A stretch of DNA of 64,000 bases, from assembly GCA_033239005.1 (NCBI GenBank), contig BSQZ01000041.1, positions 868,501 through 932,500 on the forward strand, in the 5' to 3' direction. The stretch is from Lamellibrachia satsuma (taxonomy: Eukaryota; Annelida; Polychaeta; Sabellida; Siboglinidae). Position numbers and translations under genes: made by a program. This document shows positions 36,740 through 48,395 of the stretch, in pieces (position 1 is the first letter of the stretch; each line of letters starts with the position of its first letter). The notes below the pieces were generated by a model, which was given only the letters and a program-made list of their open reading frames with translations, ran no database searches and was not told where the DNA came from.

Positions 36740-37120
36740 AACTTGGTCATTTCACTGAGGCAACATTTCACTAACCTGTGATTTTTTCAATGTGTCATTT
36801 CATTGACATAGATTCCTGATCATTTCGTTGATATATCATTTCACTGACAAATATTGCTGGTCATTTCTCTGGCATGTCATTTCATTCACAGAGATTTCTA
36901 ATTATTTTTTGACACGTCATTTCATGACAAAGATTTCCTGATGCATAATTTTTTTTATTGACATATGTGTAATTTTCCTGATGTTATTTCATTGACAGAT
37001 ATTTCTAGTGATTTCCCCGGTGTCATTTCATTGACAGAGATTTCTAGTGTCATTTATTCACAACAAAAGCTATTTCACTTGCATTATTTCATTGTTATTT
37101 AACAGGCAGATTTCTAGTCA
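36740..37120 (+). repeat. Degenerate tandem repeat (TCATTTCATTGACA-GATTTCTAG)
   Basis: Roughly twelve diverged 26-36 bp units built on GTCATTTCATTGACAGAGAT immediately downstream of the UBA6 3' end. Confidence 0.75.
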
Positions 37121-37124
37121 TTTC

Positions 37125-38320
37125 ACATGTATGTGACAAATAAGCAGTAGAACTTTGTTGTCAAAATCATGAAAAACTTTCTTCAAACACATAGCCAAAA
37201 TGATTTTTCAGAGATTATAGTAAAATTAGTTACCACTGAAAAGGTCAACCTCCCTTTACTTTATGTTAATTCTGAAACTTCACTGCTTTGTATTTACTGA
37301 CTAATTGGCAGCATAAAAATTAATCACTAAGTCAAATGTCAATACTACGCACTTTAATAACTAAAAAATATATCGTCGATAATTCAGCTGGGAGTGTATG
37401 GAATAATTATATGTATGTATGTATATATATATAAGATATATATATAAACCATCGCAGATGTTCAGAGTTGGCATTCAGGACTCTTAAATTTCACACCTGA
37501 TTTCTTGAATCTTGAAGTGTACAACTAGTTTTGTTCTGTACATCATAACCCTCAGGTTACAAGGTACAAGTCTGGTAGTGTGAAGTCAGAATGCAGAGGT
37601 ACTCCACACATACTCTTTGCTCAGTTGGCCTTGTGGTAGGTCCTGGCACTGCAGTGGAAATGTGGGGTACCATGCCATGGCATACAAACCTATTAATTGA
37701 TATATTAGTTATTAAAATGTGCATATATTTTGGAGACACCCTTAATTACCTAATTAATGTGATTTGATTGTCCCATTTGGTATAATTAACCCTTTTCATA
37801 CCAACTACAATTCTGGTAGTAGCTTCTGTTATAATAATGAATGCTGCATTCATTTGTATGAAATGAATTATTAAAAGGCAATATGAGGCCGTGTACAGAT
37901 AGCACCTGCCGACATGTATACAGTACAACTTTGTTGACTCAAACTTCGATAACTGGTATACACATCATAACAGGACCCATGAGGCTGGTCCGATCTGGAT
38001 GCACTGCTTCGTGTGAACACACGACTTAACTCGAGCACATGGATAACTTGAAATGTTTCCCCAATCCAACTTCCAGTTAACGACGTTGTACAATGTGTGT
38101 TCATAATTGTGTGATTAAATAGTTACTGGTAGTGTGTGGTGCTAAGACAGTGGCGCCACTCACCATATCACCACTGCCACAACTTGATTATAAATACAAA
38201 ATGGACAGTTGTGGAGTGGTATAAAGGATTGGTTGGCTGGGCAACCCCATTGTAGTTTACATTACTATGTCATTGCAACTGTGCACTTCAGAGACATAAA
38301 ATAGTTTTGTATGAAAACAA
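37125..38320. other. Intergenic stretch, only a doubtful inverted-repeat element
   Basis: No gene seen. CAGTACAACTTTGTTGACTC at 37921 and GAGTCAA-like inverse GTTAACGACGTTGTACAATG at about 38076 could be eroded MITE ends, without a clear duplication. A short TA-rich tract lies at 37415-37445. Confidence 0.4.
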
Positions 38321-38326
38321 AAGTTA

Positions 38327-38678
38327 GGGGCTATCTATTAAGTATGTCATGCTATTTTTTTCAGACCCCCTCACCCCCTTGTCACGCTTGAATGTCTAGT
38401 GTGACATTTTTCCAGGGGTTGAGATGCAACAGACCAGTATTCTGTAGAGCTGCTTGCCAGCACAGTAAGTTTGCAGACTTTTCGCTTGCAACAGCTAACT
38501 TAGTTCATTGATGCATGGTAGAGTCTGCATTCCTTTCCATGGGAATTCAGTTTAAATATACCCTAAAACTGACATATCAGTCTGATATCGACAGTTAAAC
38601 AGGCATTTTTAATAACAAACATAACGCTTACCCAGATACCCCCAACCCCTGAGCATGACATACTTTAAGGATGGCCCC
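38327..38678. mobile_element. 352-bp Harbinger-type MITE with TTA duplication
   Basis: Left end GGGGCTATCTATTAAGTATG(TCATGCT) and right end AGCATGACATACTTTAAGGA(TGGCCCC) are inverted repeats. TTA flanks both sides (38324-38326, 38679-38681). A 3-bp TWA duplication is typical of PIF/Harbinger. Confidence 0.75.
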
Positions 38679-38699
38679 TTATCGTGTTTCTAATTCAAA

Positions 38700-40095
38700 T
38701 TTCAACACATAATAAACAGTAATTGTACGCAGTTGAAATTGAGAGATTTCTTGACTTATGGAATAAAGATGTGCAAAATGTTCACAGAAATGTCTGTTGT
38801 GGCAGGGGTGACATGATCATTTTCACGCATGAGTGGAGGTTGATGTCCACGTTGAAATAATCATCAGGACTGACTTCAGTGTTGATGTCCAGTCTGAATA
38901 ATATTGCGCAATACAGCTTTGTATGTTAAGTATAGACAGTTTCCCTCATACTCAATACTGAAGGGACTCTCTCTGTGATAGTTGCATTTATTCCATGTCA
39001 CTAAATAACTACACATTTTGTTTTTGCAAACATAATCATTGTTAAATGATGGTGTCAAATTTTATAAACCTGCCTAGATTATGCTAATTTTTAAAATGAA
39101 GGTTCTAGATTATACATGTGAAGGGTTTTATTTTTCAACAAAAGTATGTCGTATGAAAACATGTAATAAGCCAGCAATTTTGTATGGTTGAAACAACTGC
39201 TTCTGTCAGAATTTGTTGAAGCTCTCCAGTGTTTCGCTGTTGTAATACTTGCAACAAGATGTTTGCTCAAATGTCACAGTAAGCACAACATTCTTATTAA
39301 AAATGTTCTGATATAGAATTGTATCATGTTCATTGTAAGCCTAATCTCACAGGTAACACTGCACAAAAAGTGGTAGAACTAACCCTTTTCATAATGTGAG
39401 GGTGGTAGATAAAAATCTGGTGCATCGGGCCTCGAGCTGGGGTCTGGAAGGAGTGTCACAAGCCAAAATATTGGCCCATAACAGAATCTATTTCCGAGTT
39501 GGGAGTTTCTCACATGTAGCCACCAAGCAAATAAACGTGTAGACTTTGATTTTACAAAATCAGTACATTATTTGTTTACTTTGACATTGTGGTTTGGCGG
39601 TATATTTTGGCTCCAGAGCAGATTCTGTAAAAATTTAAGAAAACGCAATAATTCTACTGCCAAAGCAGTAGACTCTCTGTAATCTGTGTTTGTTGTGTTA
39701 TATGAGAAATAAACAGGGTACAAAGGACATTTTTATAGGATTAATTATGTAAGTAAGTATACTGTTTACATAAAGTCTATTTCATCCATGTAATGATAAA
39801 CTTGATTGATCAGTTGGCAAGTGTTATTGTTATAATCAATAATGTTTATCTTGTCCGGCTGGTTTAAGTTGTGAGTACACAGATATTTTTACCTGTACAT
39901 CTGCTGCCAGACTTTGGTAAGTGGCTTCTTTTGTTTTATGTACTGCTGCAAATGTGTTGCTAGGATCAGATTTACAATAAAAAGTGATTTACAAAATGAA
40001 AATGTAGTAGACTGTTTTACTTGTCAGTGGGCTAGTTCAAATTATTCAGTAGAATTCTGCACACACTCGCATTCAAGAGTTCAGGTGGACCAACA
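38700..40095. other. Intergenic stretch without recognised features
   Basis: AT-rich sequence with no family-level coding similarity, no array and no inverted ends that I could see. Confidence 0.5.
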
Positions 40096-40099
40096 TGCA

Positions 40100-41190
40100 A
40101 AAACCTGATAAATGGTGATACATGCAAGTGGTTTTCTTTATGGTATTTGGTATGAAGTGTAGTGCTGTATGAGGCAGAGACCAGGATGTCGAGAAAGCAG
40201 CGACATCAGATTTTTGAACATCTTTGAAGGATACGAGATCCAGAGGAGGAGGGTGTGAACAAACTGGACTGAAAGAATATATAATGAGGAGGAACACAAC
40301 GAAATACGTCTTCTTGGGATCCCGTAATATTCTCCACAAGGATTATCTGTGAAGGCTTTCAAATACTTCTTTTGGAGTATTTGAAAGCCTTCACAGATAA
40401 TCCTTGTGGAGAATATTATATCATTACAGGATCCCCCCAGAAGATGGTAAATTTAATCAACATACTCAACGAAGGCAATGTTGATCACACCAATCCATTC
40501 TGTGTTTTGTTCCAAGATTTGCAGTAGCTTCAAAATGTGGTGGATGCAAGATTAGCCTCTTCTGGACCCGACTTGCTCCAGATAAAGGACGGTGTCAATA
40601 TGTTATTCTCTGCAGGATGATGCAGCTGAAAATATTACATGTCGGTGATAACAGGGTGATGCCCTGTCCGTTGTTACATTTCCCCAAATTAACCATCTTT
40701 GACAACTTGACAATAGTGTCAGTCTTCCAGACCTCTTGTGTGTCTTCTTCATCCCAAATCTTCTGGAAGATCTGACATAGGACACCGGTGTCTCATGTTC
40801 CTTGAGGTTCCTTGGCGCTTTTCCATTCTTCTTCTGTGCTCTAATGGCTTCTCTAACTTCTGTTTCTGTGATTTGGTCGAGACTGATTTCAAAGTCATCT
40901 GCTGCCTCAGGAATGGGTGGTTGGGTGTGTATGGCTGAGAACCTGCTGGAAATGCTCGTTCCGTCCCTCTACCTTCTCTTTATCGTCCGTGATGATCTTT
41001 CCATCTGCAGCTTTCAGTGGGAGCTTTGGTTGGACCCTGTATCTCCTTTCAACGTCTTCGTTATTTGGTAGAATGACTTCATATCGTACCTACTGCTTCT
41101 TCTGCCTCCATTGCAAGATTTTCAGTGTAAATTTGTTTGTCTAATCTGGCACTCTTTTCCTTGTCTTTCTGCGAATATTCTCTGGAACGT
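40100..41190. mobile_element. Rearranged LINE reverse transcriptase fragments in opposite orientations
   Basis: From about 40376 the + strand reads YLKAFTDNPCGEYY, then ITGSPQKMVNLINILNEGN, a decayed (F)(E)KAFD...GIP.K.V.LI..LYEG RT segment. From about 41070 to 40600 the - strand reads FEISLDQITETEVREAIRAQ, then KKNGKAP and RFGMKKTHKRSGRLTLL, the RT N-terminal region of the same family. Between 40326 and 40417 the two orientations meet in a 42-bp perfect hairpin. All pieces carry stops. Confidence 0.6.
40326..40417. repeat. 42-bp perfect inverted repeat with 8-nt spacer
   Basis: Arm 40326-40367 (starts AATATTCTCCACAAGG) and arm 40376-40417 (ends CCTTGTGGAGAATATT) are exact reverse complements around TCTTTTGG. 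Beyond the arms, GGATCCCGTAAT and ATTACAGGATCC continue the symmetry after a 5-bp insertion. Confidence 0.97.
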
Positions 41191-41361
41191 TTTTCTTTGA
41201 GTCTTGGAAATGTGGAAACCAGACGTTTGTTTAGTTATTTCCTTTGGTATATTGTGTCCCAAGTTGATGTGGAAACCACATTTCTTTCTGTGGTCTTCCA
41301 TAGCCTAGCACTTCCATGGTTTCAGGGCAAGTTTCCATACCAACAGGCTGTTGTCGTTGCC

Positions 41362-42490
41362 AGCATCAGAAGTCAGAAAATTACAGACTAGTGAGTTTAA
41401 CGTCAGTGATTTGTAAATTATTAGAAAGGTTAATTAAAGACCATATGGTGGACTTCCTCGTTAAGCATAAAGTATTAAATTCATGTTAACATGGATTCCT
41501 TAAAGCGAGGTCATGCTTAACAAATATGTTATGTTTTTTGGAAGAAATCACTATGTGGATAGACGTGGGATCGCCAGTAGATATTATCTACTTAGATTTT
41601 CAGAAAGCTTTTGACAAAGTGCCACATCAAAGGTTACTACTTAAATTAAAAGCCCATGGTATCGGGGATAGCATAACTGACTGGATAGAACAATGGCTGA
41701 CTGACAGAAGACAACGAGTTGTAGTAGATGGAGAAGTTTCAAATTGGAAATCGGTTTTCAGTGGGGTACCTCAAGGATCAGTATTAGGACCTATATTATT
41801 CTTAATATATATCAATGACTTGGACGACAGTATAACAAGTAACGTACTGAAATTGCAGCTTCAAAAGGTAATCAAATTCTTGGGTTGATTAGAAGAAACA
41901 TAACATACAAGGGAAAAAAGTTAATTATACCTCTTTATAAAGCAATAGTTAGACCTCATTTAGAATACTGTATATAAGCATGGAGACCATATCGTAAGAA
42001 GGATATAGATACGCTTGAACGCATACAAAGGAGAGCAACTAAAATGATTCCAGAACTTAGAGACCTTAGTTATGAAGAACGCCTGAAAGAATGTGGTTTA
42101 ACAACTCGAGAGACAAGGAGGTTAAGAGAAGATCAGATTGAAGTTTTTAAGATATTAAATGGGTATGAAAATATTGATAGAAATATGTTTTTCTCACTCA
42201 AGAAGGATAGCAGAACTAGAGGACATGAGGTAAAATTAGTAAAGGATCAATGAAGATTGGACATCAGGAAGCACTCGTTCTCACAGAGGACAATAAATGA
42301 ATGGAACAAATTGTCTACAGATTGTGTAACTGCTAGCAGCGTGAATATGTTTAAAAACAAGGTTGACACATATCTCAGGAGGGCGGGTTATAAGTAGATG
42401 AACATTGTTGGACTCTCGATAAGCCAATGGCTTCCTTGTCCACTTGCCATCTGGGCCTTTGGCTTGGATGGAAAATCTTGTTAAAAAAAT
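41362..42490 (+). mobile_element. CR1-like LINE, 5'-truncated with internal RT deletion
   Basis: The + strand runs from a YRLVSLTSVICKLLERLIKD region through [40 protein letters not shown], then jumps at about 41853 from SITSNVLK to [18 protein letters not shown]. This deletes the FADD catalytic box and about 75 residues. It goes on through KKDIDTLERIQRRATKMIPE to the RRAGYK stop and ends in the 3' AATCTTGTTA repeat. Several stops are present. Almost identical to the - copy at 50358-51710 where both exist. Confidence 0.9.
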
Positions 42491-42519
42491 CTAAATGTTG
42501 GAAGAGTGTCTCTCCAATC

Positions 42520-42880
42520 ACAAAGTCAATTCCCCACATATGTCACACACATGCTGTCGTTGTCAGTCGTCCTGCCTGTTCCTTGTCTGCCCATGATCAG
42601 TGTTGTCGCTATAAACACGTGCGACGTAGTTCTCAAGAAGCACAAGTACATCATGTGTGGGATCATCTTCCAAAGTTGTTTGGAGACTATCATAGAAGGT
42701 GTCTCTTTCTTCTTCATCTGCTTCCCCGGTAGGTGCGTAACGGGTTACCACTGATAGATTGGTAAATATGTAGTTAAATCTAGTATAAAGAAGTCGTTCA
42801 CTGATAGGTTTCCATTCAATAAGAGTGTTGTTATACTTATGGATGATCAGGCCTACTCCATGTCGATTGCTCTGTCAGAA
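42520..42880 (-). mobile_element. LINE endonuclease fragment
   Basis: The - strand reads NNTLIEWKPISERLLYTRFN, then VTRYAPTGEADEEERDTFYD and SLQTTLEDDPTHDVLVLLEN. These are the apurinic-endonuclease motifs (SER....RF....V.Q.YAPT....EE..D.FY..LQ) of a LINE, with the GDxN catalytic region degraded. Confidence 0.75.
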
Positions 42881-42889
42881 TTGGAAGGC

Positions 42890-43050
42890 ACAACACATGA
42901 TTAGAAAAGGAATGGTGTAAATTGTATATGAGAAAGTACTCATTTTCACAGAGGACTATAAATGATTGGAACAAAGTCCTGCCCTCGATTATGTGTAGTA
43001 GACGTGAATATAATACATGTCGATTGAACGCAAAACCTTGATTAATTTTT
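42890..43050 (+). mobile_element. CR1-like LINE 3' RT scrap
   Basis: Reads KLYMRKYSFSQRTINDWNKV in the + frame, matching LDIRKHSFSQRTINEWNKL of the longer copies. Very short and decayed. Confidence 0.5.
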
Positions 43051-43329
43051 TTCACATGCCGATTGGGCCATAAATGCGGTTATAGTTACGCGTTGAATTT
43101 GATAGTAACGCGTTGATATATCAACCATGCAGTGAGAACTCGATACTAGTAACGCATTGAATTCTCAGCCTTCATAGTGGATGAAGAGAAGGGAGAACTG
43201 TAGAACAATGTTGTGCCACATTACTTATAAACACACCTATCTCGCTGTCAGTCACGGACGTGACTACGATTGCTCGCTTGGTTCATATTGTAGATCCGAT
43301 CTAGGGCAAGTGTGTACCACTGCTTTGAG

Positions 43330-44040
43330 TCTATACTTTTTTCTTCCTATTTCGTTTTACTACATCTTTGTATCTAAGTTTGAGATGTCCTCTGTTTGTA
43401 GTACCTTCCGACAATTGAGAGAATATAGTTTGTTTTGGGAGTCTGTTGTTGTGAACCATACGAGCCACATGACCTGTCCATCTGAGGTTTATGTGCATAA
43501 GAAGCTGTTGCATGTTCGGGATGTTTGCTCTTTTGAGTATTTTGTTCGTTGATAATGTGATCTCTCCATATGACCACGATGAATCTAAGGTGTCTCGTCT
43601 GTAGGGTATACAGCTTCCTAACTTGCTTTTGGTACACTGTCCACGCTTCAGCTCCATAGCACAGCATGGTGAGTACAATTGGTCTATACACCTGGCATTT
43701 CACCCTTATTGTTACATAGAGTCTTCCACAAATGCTGATGATGCCTATGCGCTTTACCAATTCCATGTCTAACTGCGTCTCATCAGAGATGGGGCTTCCA
43801 AAATAGGTGAAATTGTGAACACTGTAATGGTTGGCCACTTATGAAGACTTGAAGACACTTATGAAGACCAGGATCAGGTGGTTGGTACAGCACTACCGTT
43901 TACTTCAGGTAAATGCTTAAACCGTGACAGTTTGCTGCTTCAGCAAACTTGTCGATTAGGGTTTGCATATCGTCAACGTTGTTGTTGTTGGCAATAATGG
44001 CACTATCGTTTGCATAAAGTAGTTCACGAACTAAAGCCAT
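43330..44040 (-). mobile_element. LINE reverse transcriptase C-terminal fragment (third family)
   Basis: The - strand shows ELLYANDSAIIANNNNVDDM (position of the FADD box, here YAND), then NFTYFGSPISDETQLDMELV, LTMLCYGAEAWTVYQKQVRK, KRANIPNMQQLLMHINLRWT and YKDVVKRN. FTYLGS..S....LD.E...RI...YGAETWT is common to Jockey/Nimb-like LINEs. Frameshifted in several places. Confidence 0.75.
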
Positions 44041-44054
44041 ATTTGCAACACCAA

Positions 44055-44100
44055 GTCAAATCAAACGCAGTGCGCTGCGTTTGACTTGGTATTGCAAATA
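44055..44100. repeat. Inverted repeat
   Basis: ATATTTGCAACACCAAGTCAAA with AAACGCAG on one side and CTGCGTTTGACTTGGTATTGCAAATATT on the other form an almost perfect 30-bp palindrome with a 2-nt asymmetry. A third diverged arm (GTTGCAAGTATTTTTAAACAG) lies at 44343. Confidence 0.85.
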
Positions 44101-44402
44101 TTTTCCAACAGAAAAGATTATCGCAACCATTTACATTTATTTACAAGAAACGTGGTGGGCAGTGAAAACTATTGTATTACATTAGTATCTGCAATTCTAC
44201 GTGGTGTGTCGAAAGCGTGCACCATGGCAGGTGAGAAATAATGCTACCCAAATGTTCACTAAGTTGCATTATGCACCAACCACGGCACGAAAAGGATAGG
44301 TAAGTAAGTGCTCACTCAAACTAAATCGTGTTTTGATTCGGCGTTGCAAGTATTTTTAAACAGAACAGTGTTCACAATCATTTAACGTGAGCAACATGGT
44401 AG

Positions 44403-44813
44403 TTAGCGCAGCCACACCGACAGAAACGGTGGTCCGTTGTACCATACATTAGGCCAGTCGCTGTTACTTCTCGGAGCGTCAACCAAACGCCTAAATTTAA
44501 AACCGTGTGCAACCGACGCTGAAACACTGACAGCCAAGCACGTGTCACTATGTTCGAGGAGATAATCCGAATTAGGAGATGTTGATGGGTATTCACCATC
44601 GTAGACACCTATAATTCCATATTTGTTGTGGTAACAAGTGTGTTTTGGTGCAAACGAGCTTCGTACGTGGACAGGCTGTGTCGCCGCGGATGCTACAACA
44701 CTCGCGCCCACAGAGTGCCTCCAGAAGGTGTCGACGTCCCTCTCTGACGGCAAGTCCCACTCCACCCAGAACTGACCCATACCAGTGTCATTCTCTCCGC
44801 TGCTCAGGCGGAT
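44403..44813 (-). CDS. Fibrinogen-related-like protein, last coding exon
   Basis: The acceptor TTAATTTTCAG ends just above 44813 and a TAA stop is at 44405-44403. 136 codons read IRLSSGENDTGMGQFWVEWD, PSERDVDTFWRHSVGASVVA, AATQPVHVR, HTCYHNKYGIIGVYDGEYPS, SDTCLAVSVSASV and end PPFLSVWLR. This is the second half of an extracellular domain whose first half (YW...VFCDM..GGWTLIG) is on the exon at 57774-58005. The order matches a fibrinogen-related-like domain in invertebrate secreted and membrane proteins (ANHA.EVRLSSG, F.W...W.HSVG, TCYQNKYG, CMAVGV, VTVWLK). Cysteines in HTCYHNKYG and SDTCLAV are likely disulphide partners. Open and intact. A possible polyadenylation AATAAA on this strand is near 44137. 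Confidence 0.8.
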   Translation of the reverse strand: MRLSSGENDTGMGQFWVEWDLPSERDVDTFWRHSVGASVVASAATQPVHVRSSFAPKHTCYHNKYGIIGVYDGEYPSTSPNSDYLLEHSDTCLAVSVSASVAHGFKFRRLVDAPRSNSDWPNVWYNGPPFLSVWLR

Positions 44814-45474
44814 CTGAAAATTAATACAATAAATGCGAATGCTGCAACTATTTTTTTTTAATAAATATTGAAATGCTTCGATCGATTATTCAAGATGAAA
44901 AACTACCGTTATGTTGAAACAATTTAAAGTTCAAAATAAAGAATTCTCATTTGAAGCAGTACTTTTCAACGCTTTCAAATGGTAGACCAAACACCCATGA
45001 CATATTTGCTTACGAAAACGACACCATCACATGAGTAGGAAGCCACTTATATATCTACCGGGAAAATAGCCCCACATAAATTATTACCGCATTCATTAAA
45101 TATGTATTATATCGTCTGAATAATGGCATGAACCTTACTCATATTAGTCAGTGTTTATTTTATGTCTTTTTTTAACATGTAGTTACATTATAGTAGGATA
45201 TCACCAAATAATTAACCCTTCCCTCGCCATGTAGGATAATCATGTCAACATCAACGGATTTCTTCATAATCAATCAAATGTGTACACAAGGAAGGCAATA
45301 TTTAACTTGTGTGCAACCTACCCTATTTTTAATAGACATAACAACATAAAAAACCTACACTACATGTTAAGTCTTTTTATTTGTTGGGTTAAATTTGGCT
45401 TGCCTTACAATGGCAATGCACAATGATTGCCCTACTACCTGTTTTAAGTGAGTTGTGTGCCATTTTCATTGTTT
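44814..45474. other. Intron of the fibrinogen-related-like gene, no feature seen
   Basis: AT-rich sequence between the last coding exon and the CR1-like LINE. No repeat or frame recognised. Confidence 0.5.
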
Positions 45475-48395
45475 AACAAGATTTAACAAGATTGCCATCT
45501 CAAACAACAAGTTCCAGATGGCAAGTGGACAAGGAAGCCATTGGCTTATCGAGAGTCCAACAATTTTATCATCTATGCTTAGCCCACCCTTATCATATAT
45601 ATGTCAATTCCATTTTTAAACATATTCACACTACTAGCATTAACACAATCATTTGGCAGTTTGTTCCATTCATTTATCACCCTCTGTGAAAAAGAGTACT
45701 TTCTCATGTCCAACCTACACTGCTCCTTAACTAATGCTGCTTTGTGTCCTCTGGTTCTACTGCCTTCTTTAAGTTTGAAGAACATATTCCTATCAACATC
45801 TGAACATCCTCATAACCGTTCACTATTTTAAACACTTCTATTTGGTCTCCTCTTAGTCTCCTGGTCTCTAGTGTTGTCAAACCACATTGTAATAAGCGAC
45901 TTTCGTAACTAAGGTCTCTTAATTCTGGAATCATCTTAGTTGCTCTTCGTTGTATTCTTTCTAGCTTATCTGTCTTTTTTACGATATGGCCTCCATGCTT
46001 GAATACAATATTCCAAATGTGGTCTAACTATTGCTTTGTACAGGGGTACAATTAGATGTTTCTCCTTATACGTGATAGTTCTCCTAATTAGCTCTAGAAT
46101 TTGATTTCCTTTCGAAGCAGCAATCCCACATTGCTCTGAAACTTTCATGTCAGCATTAAATGTTACTCCTAAATCCTTTTCTTGTGTGGTTCTACCTAGT
46201 ACAGCATCCCCCATTTTATATTCCTCGTCCATATTTCCATGTCCTATGTGTATACATTTACACTTCTCAAAATTGAATAACATTTGCCATTTTTCTGACC
46301 ATTTAACTAATATTTCTAGATCATCCTGTAAACTTTGTTTATCTGTATCATTAGTAACCTTTCTGAATACTTTTGTGTCATCTGCAAATTTGAGTACTTC
46401 GCTAGATATGTCATCCTCCAAATCATTTATATATATTAAAAACAGTATAGGGCCTAACACTGATCCCTGTGGTACCCCACTCAAAACAGATTTCCAGTTT
46501 GAAATCTTACCATGTACTATTACTCTGTCTTCTGTGTGTAAGCCACTTTTCTATCCAGTTGATTACATCATTGCCTATACCATGGGCTTTTAGTTTAAGT
46601 AACAATCTTTGATGTGGCACTTTATCGAAAGCTTTCTGAAAATCTAAGTAGACAACATCCACTGGTGTCCCGTCATCTACCCACTTTGTAATTTCTTCTA
46701 AAAAACATAAGAGATTGGTTAGACATGACTTTGCTTTTAGGAATCCATGTTGAGATGTATTTATTAATTTATGTTTTATGAGGAATTCCACCATGTGGTC
46801 TCTAATTAATGTTTCGAGTAATTTACATACAACTGACGTTAAACTCACTGGTCTGTAATTTTCTGGCTTCTTCCTCGATCCCTTCTTAAATAGCGGCGTA
46901 ATGTTTGCTTCTTTCCATTCTGAAGGAACTATTCCTTCTTCTAGTGACAAGCTAAATAAGTTTGCAAGTGGTGTACTAATTTGATCAACAATTTCCTTTA
47001 GCAGTTTTGGTGGTATCCCATCAACTCCAGGTGATTTATTATCTTTCATCTTCTTAATTTTCTTTGCTATCATTTCAGGAGTTACAAATAACTGCCCTAA
47101 ATGTTCTGATTTATTGCCCTCAAATTTAGTCAATGGAACTGGAAGTGAGGTGATACCTTCTGTGGTAAAAACTGAGCTGGAATACTCATTCAGGACCTCT
47201 GCCATTTGGAACCCATCTGAAATTATGTTTTCACTGTTGTTTTCCAGTGGTCTGACCTTATCTCGAACTTTCTGTTTACTCCTTACATAAGCATAGAAAC
47301 TCTTGCTGTCATTTTTTATATTACCTGCCAATTTTTGTTCAAAGGTTCTTTTAGATTTTCTAATTTCAGTTGTAGCTAGGTTAAGTGCCTCTTTGTAGTT
47401 TGTGTAGTCTTCTACATTTCCAGTGTGTTTATAGACCTTCCACAGCATCTGTTTGTGAGCAATTTTTCTAATAGCTTCTTTTGACATGTGTTTTTTCCTG
47501 GATCTTTTCCCTTGTTTTTTTAATGGAATAACTTTCTCAATAATACCCTCAATCTCATATTTTAAACAAGTCCAGCATTCTGTTGCTGTCTTGTTCTTCA
47601 GCAAGTTATTCCAATCTATATTTGCTAGATATGTTCTCATCACTTTATATTTGCCTTTGTTGAAGTTCCTCCTCCATTGTTTTTTATATGTATTCCCTAT
47701 TTTTACTTTTATATTAAAATGGATTTGGTTATGGTCACTTGAACCCAAAGGTTCGTGTACTTTAACATTGTCAACTAATTCATTTTGAGAAGACAAAATT
47801 AAATCTAACACATTCCCACCTCTGGTTGGTTCCAAGACATGTTGAGTAAGGAAACAATCCTGTGTTAGAAGTAGAAACTGATGGTCGTCACCTCCAGCAC
47901 TCTCTAATGATTCCCATTGTATATGGCCATGGTTAAAATCACCCATTATAACACATTCTCCCTTGCTCACCTCCCTTATCGCCTTTTGTAATTTTACATC
48001 TTCCTCTTGTCCTATGTTAGGACTACGATAAACTACTCCTATTGTTAATGTTGAGTTCCTGGTAACTATGTTACACCAAATTGCTTCCACACTATCTGCT
48101 TCACTTTTCAGTGTAATTTCATATGCTTGGATAGATTCTTTAATATACAAAATTACTCCACCTCCCCTTCTTTCTCGTCTATCCTTCCTAAACATTACAT
48201 AGCCTGTCAGTGCTAACTCGGCATCTACTATATCTTCATTTGCCCATGATTCTGTGATGCCTATTACATGAGGATCAATATCTGCTACCATAATGTCTAA
48301 CTCACTTTTTTTATTTACTATGCTCCTGGCATTTAAGCATACACATTTAAGTTCATTGTCTGAAATTATTGGTGAACATTTATTGTGCTTAAAGG
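45475..48395 (-). mobile_element. CR1-like LINE, nearly complete endonuclease-RT copy with frameshifts
   Basis: The - strand frame from 48408 encodes an endonuclease (CLNARSIVNKKSELDIMVAD, ITESW, GGGVILYIKES, GVVYRSPN, IMGDFNHGHIQWESL, LGSSDHNQIHF with the GDFN and SDH catalytic boxes), a linker (KKHMSKEAIRKIAHK) and the RT start ([60 protein letters not shown]). The frame is lost at about 46530. The RT resumes at 46484 ([28 protein letters not shown]) and breaks again near 45960 and 45780. The 3' end carries the AATCTTGTTA repeat (45475-45500). 5'-truncated or flush near 48395. It lies in the fibrinogen-related-like gene's intron, same strand. Confidence 0.92.
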
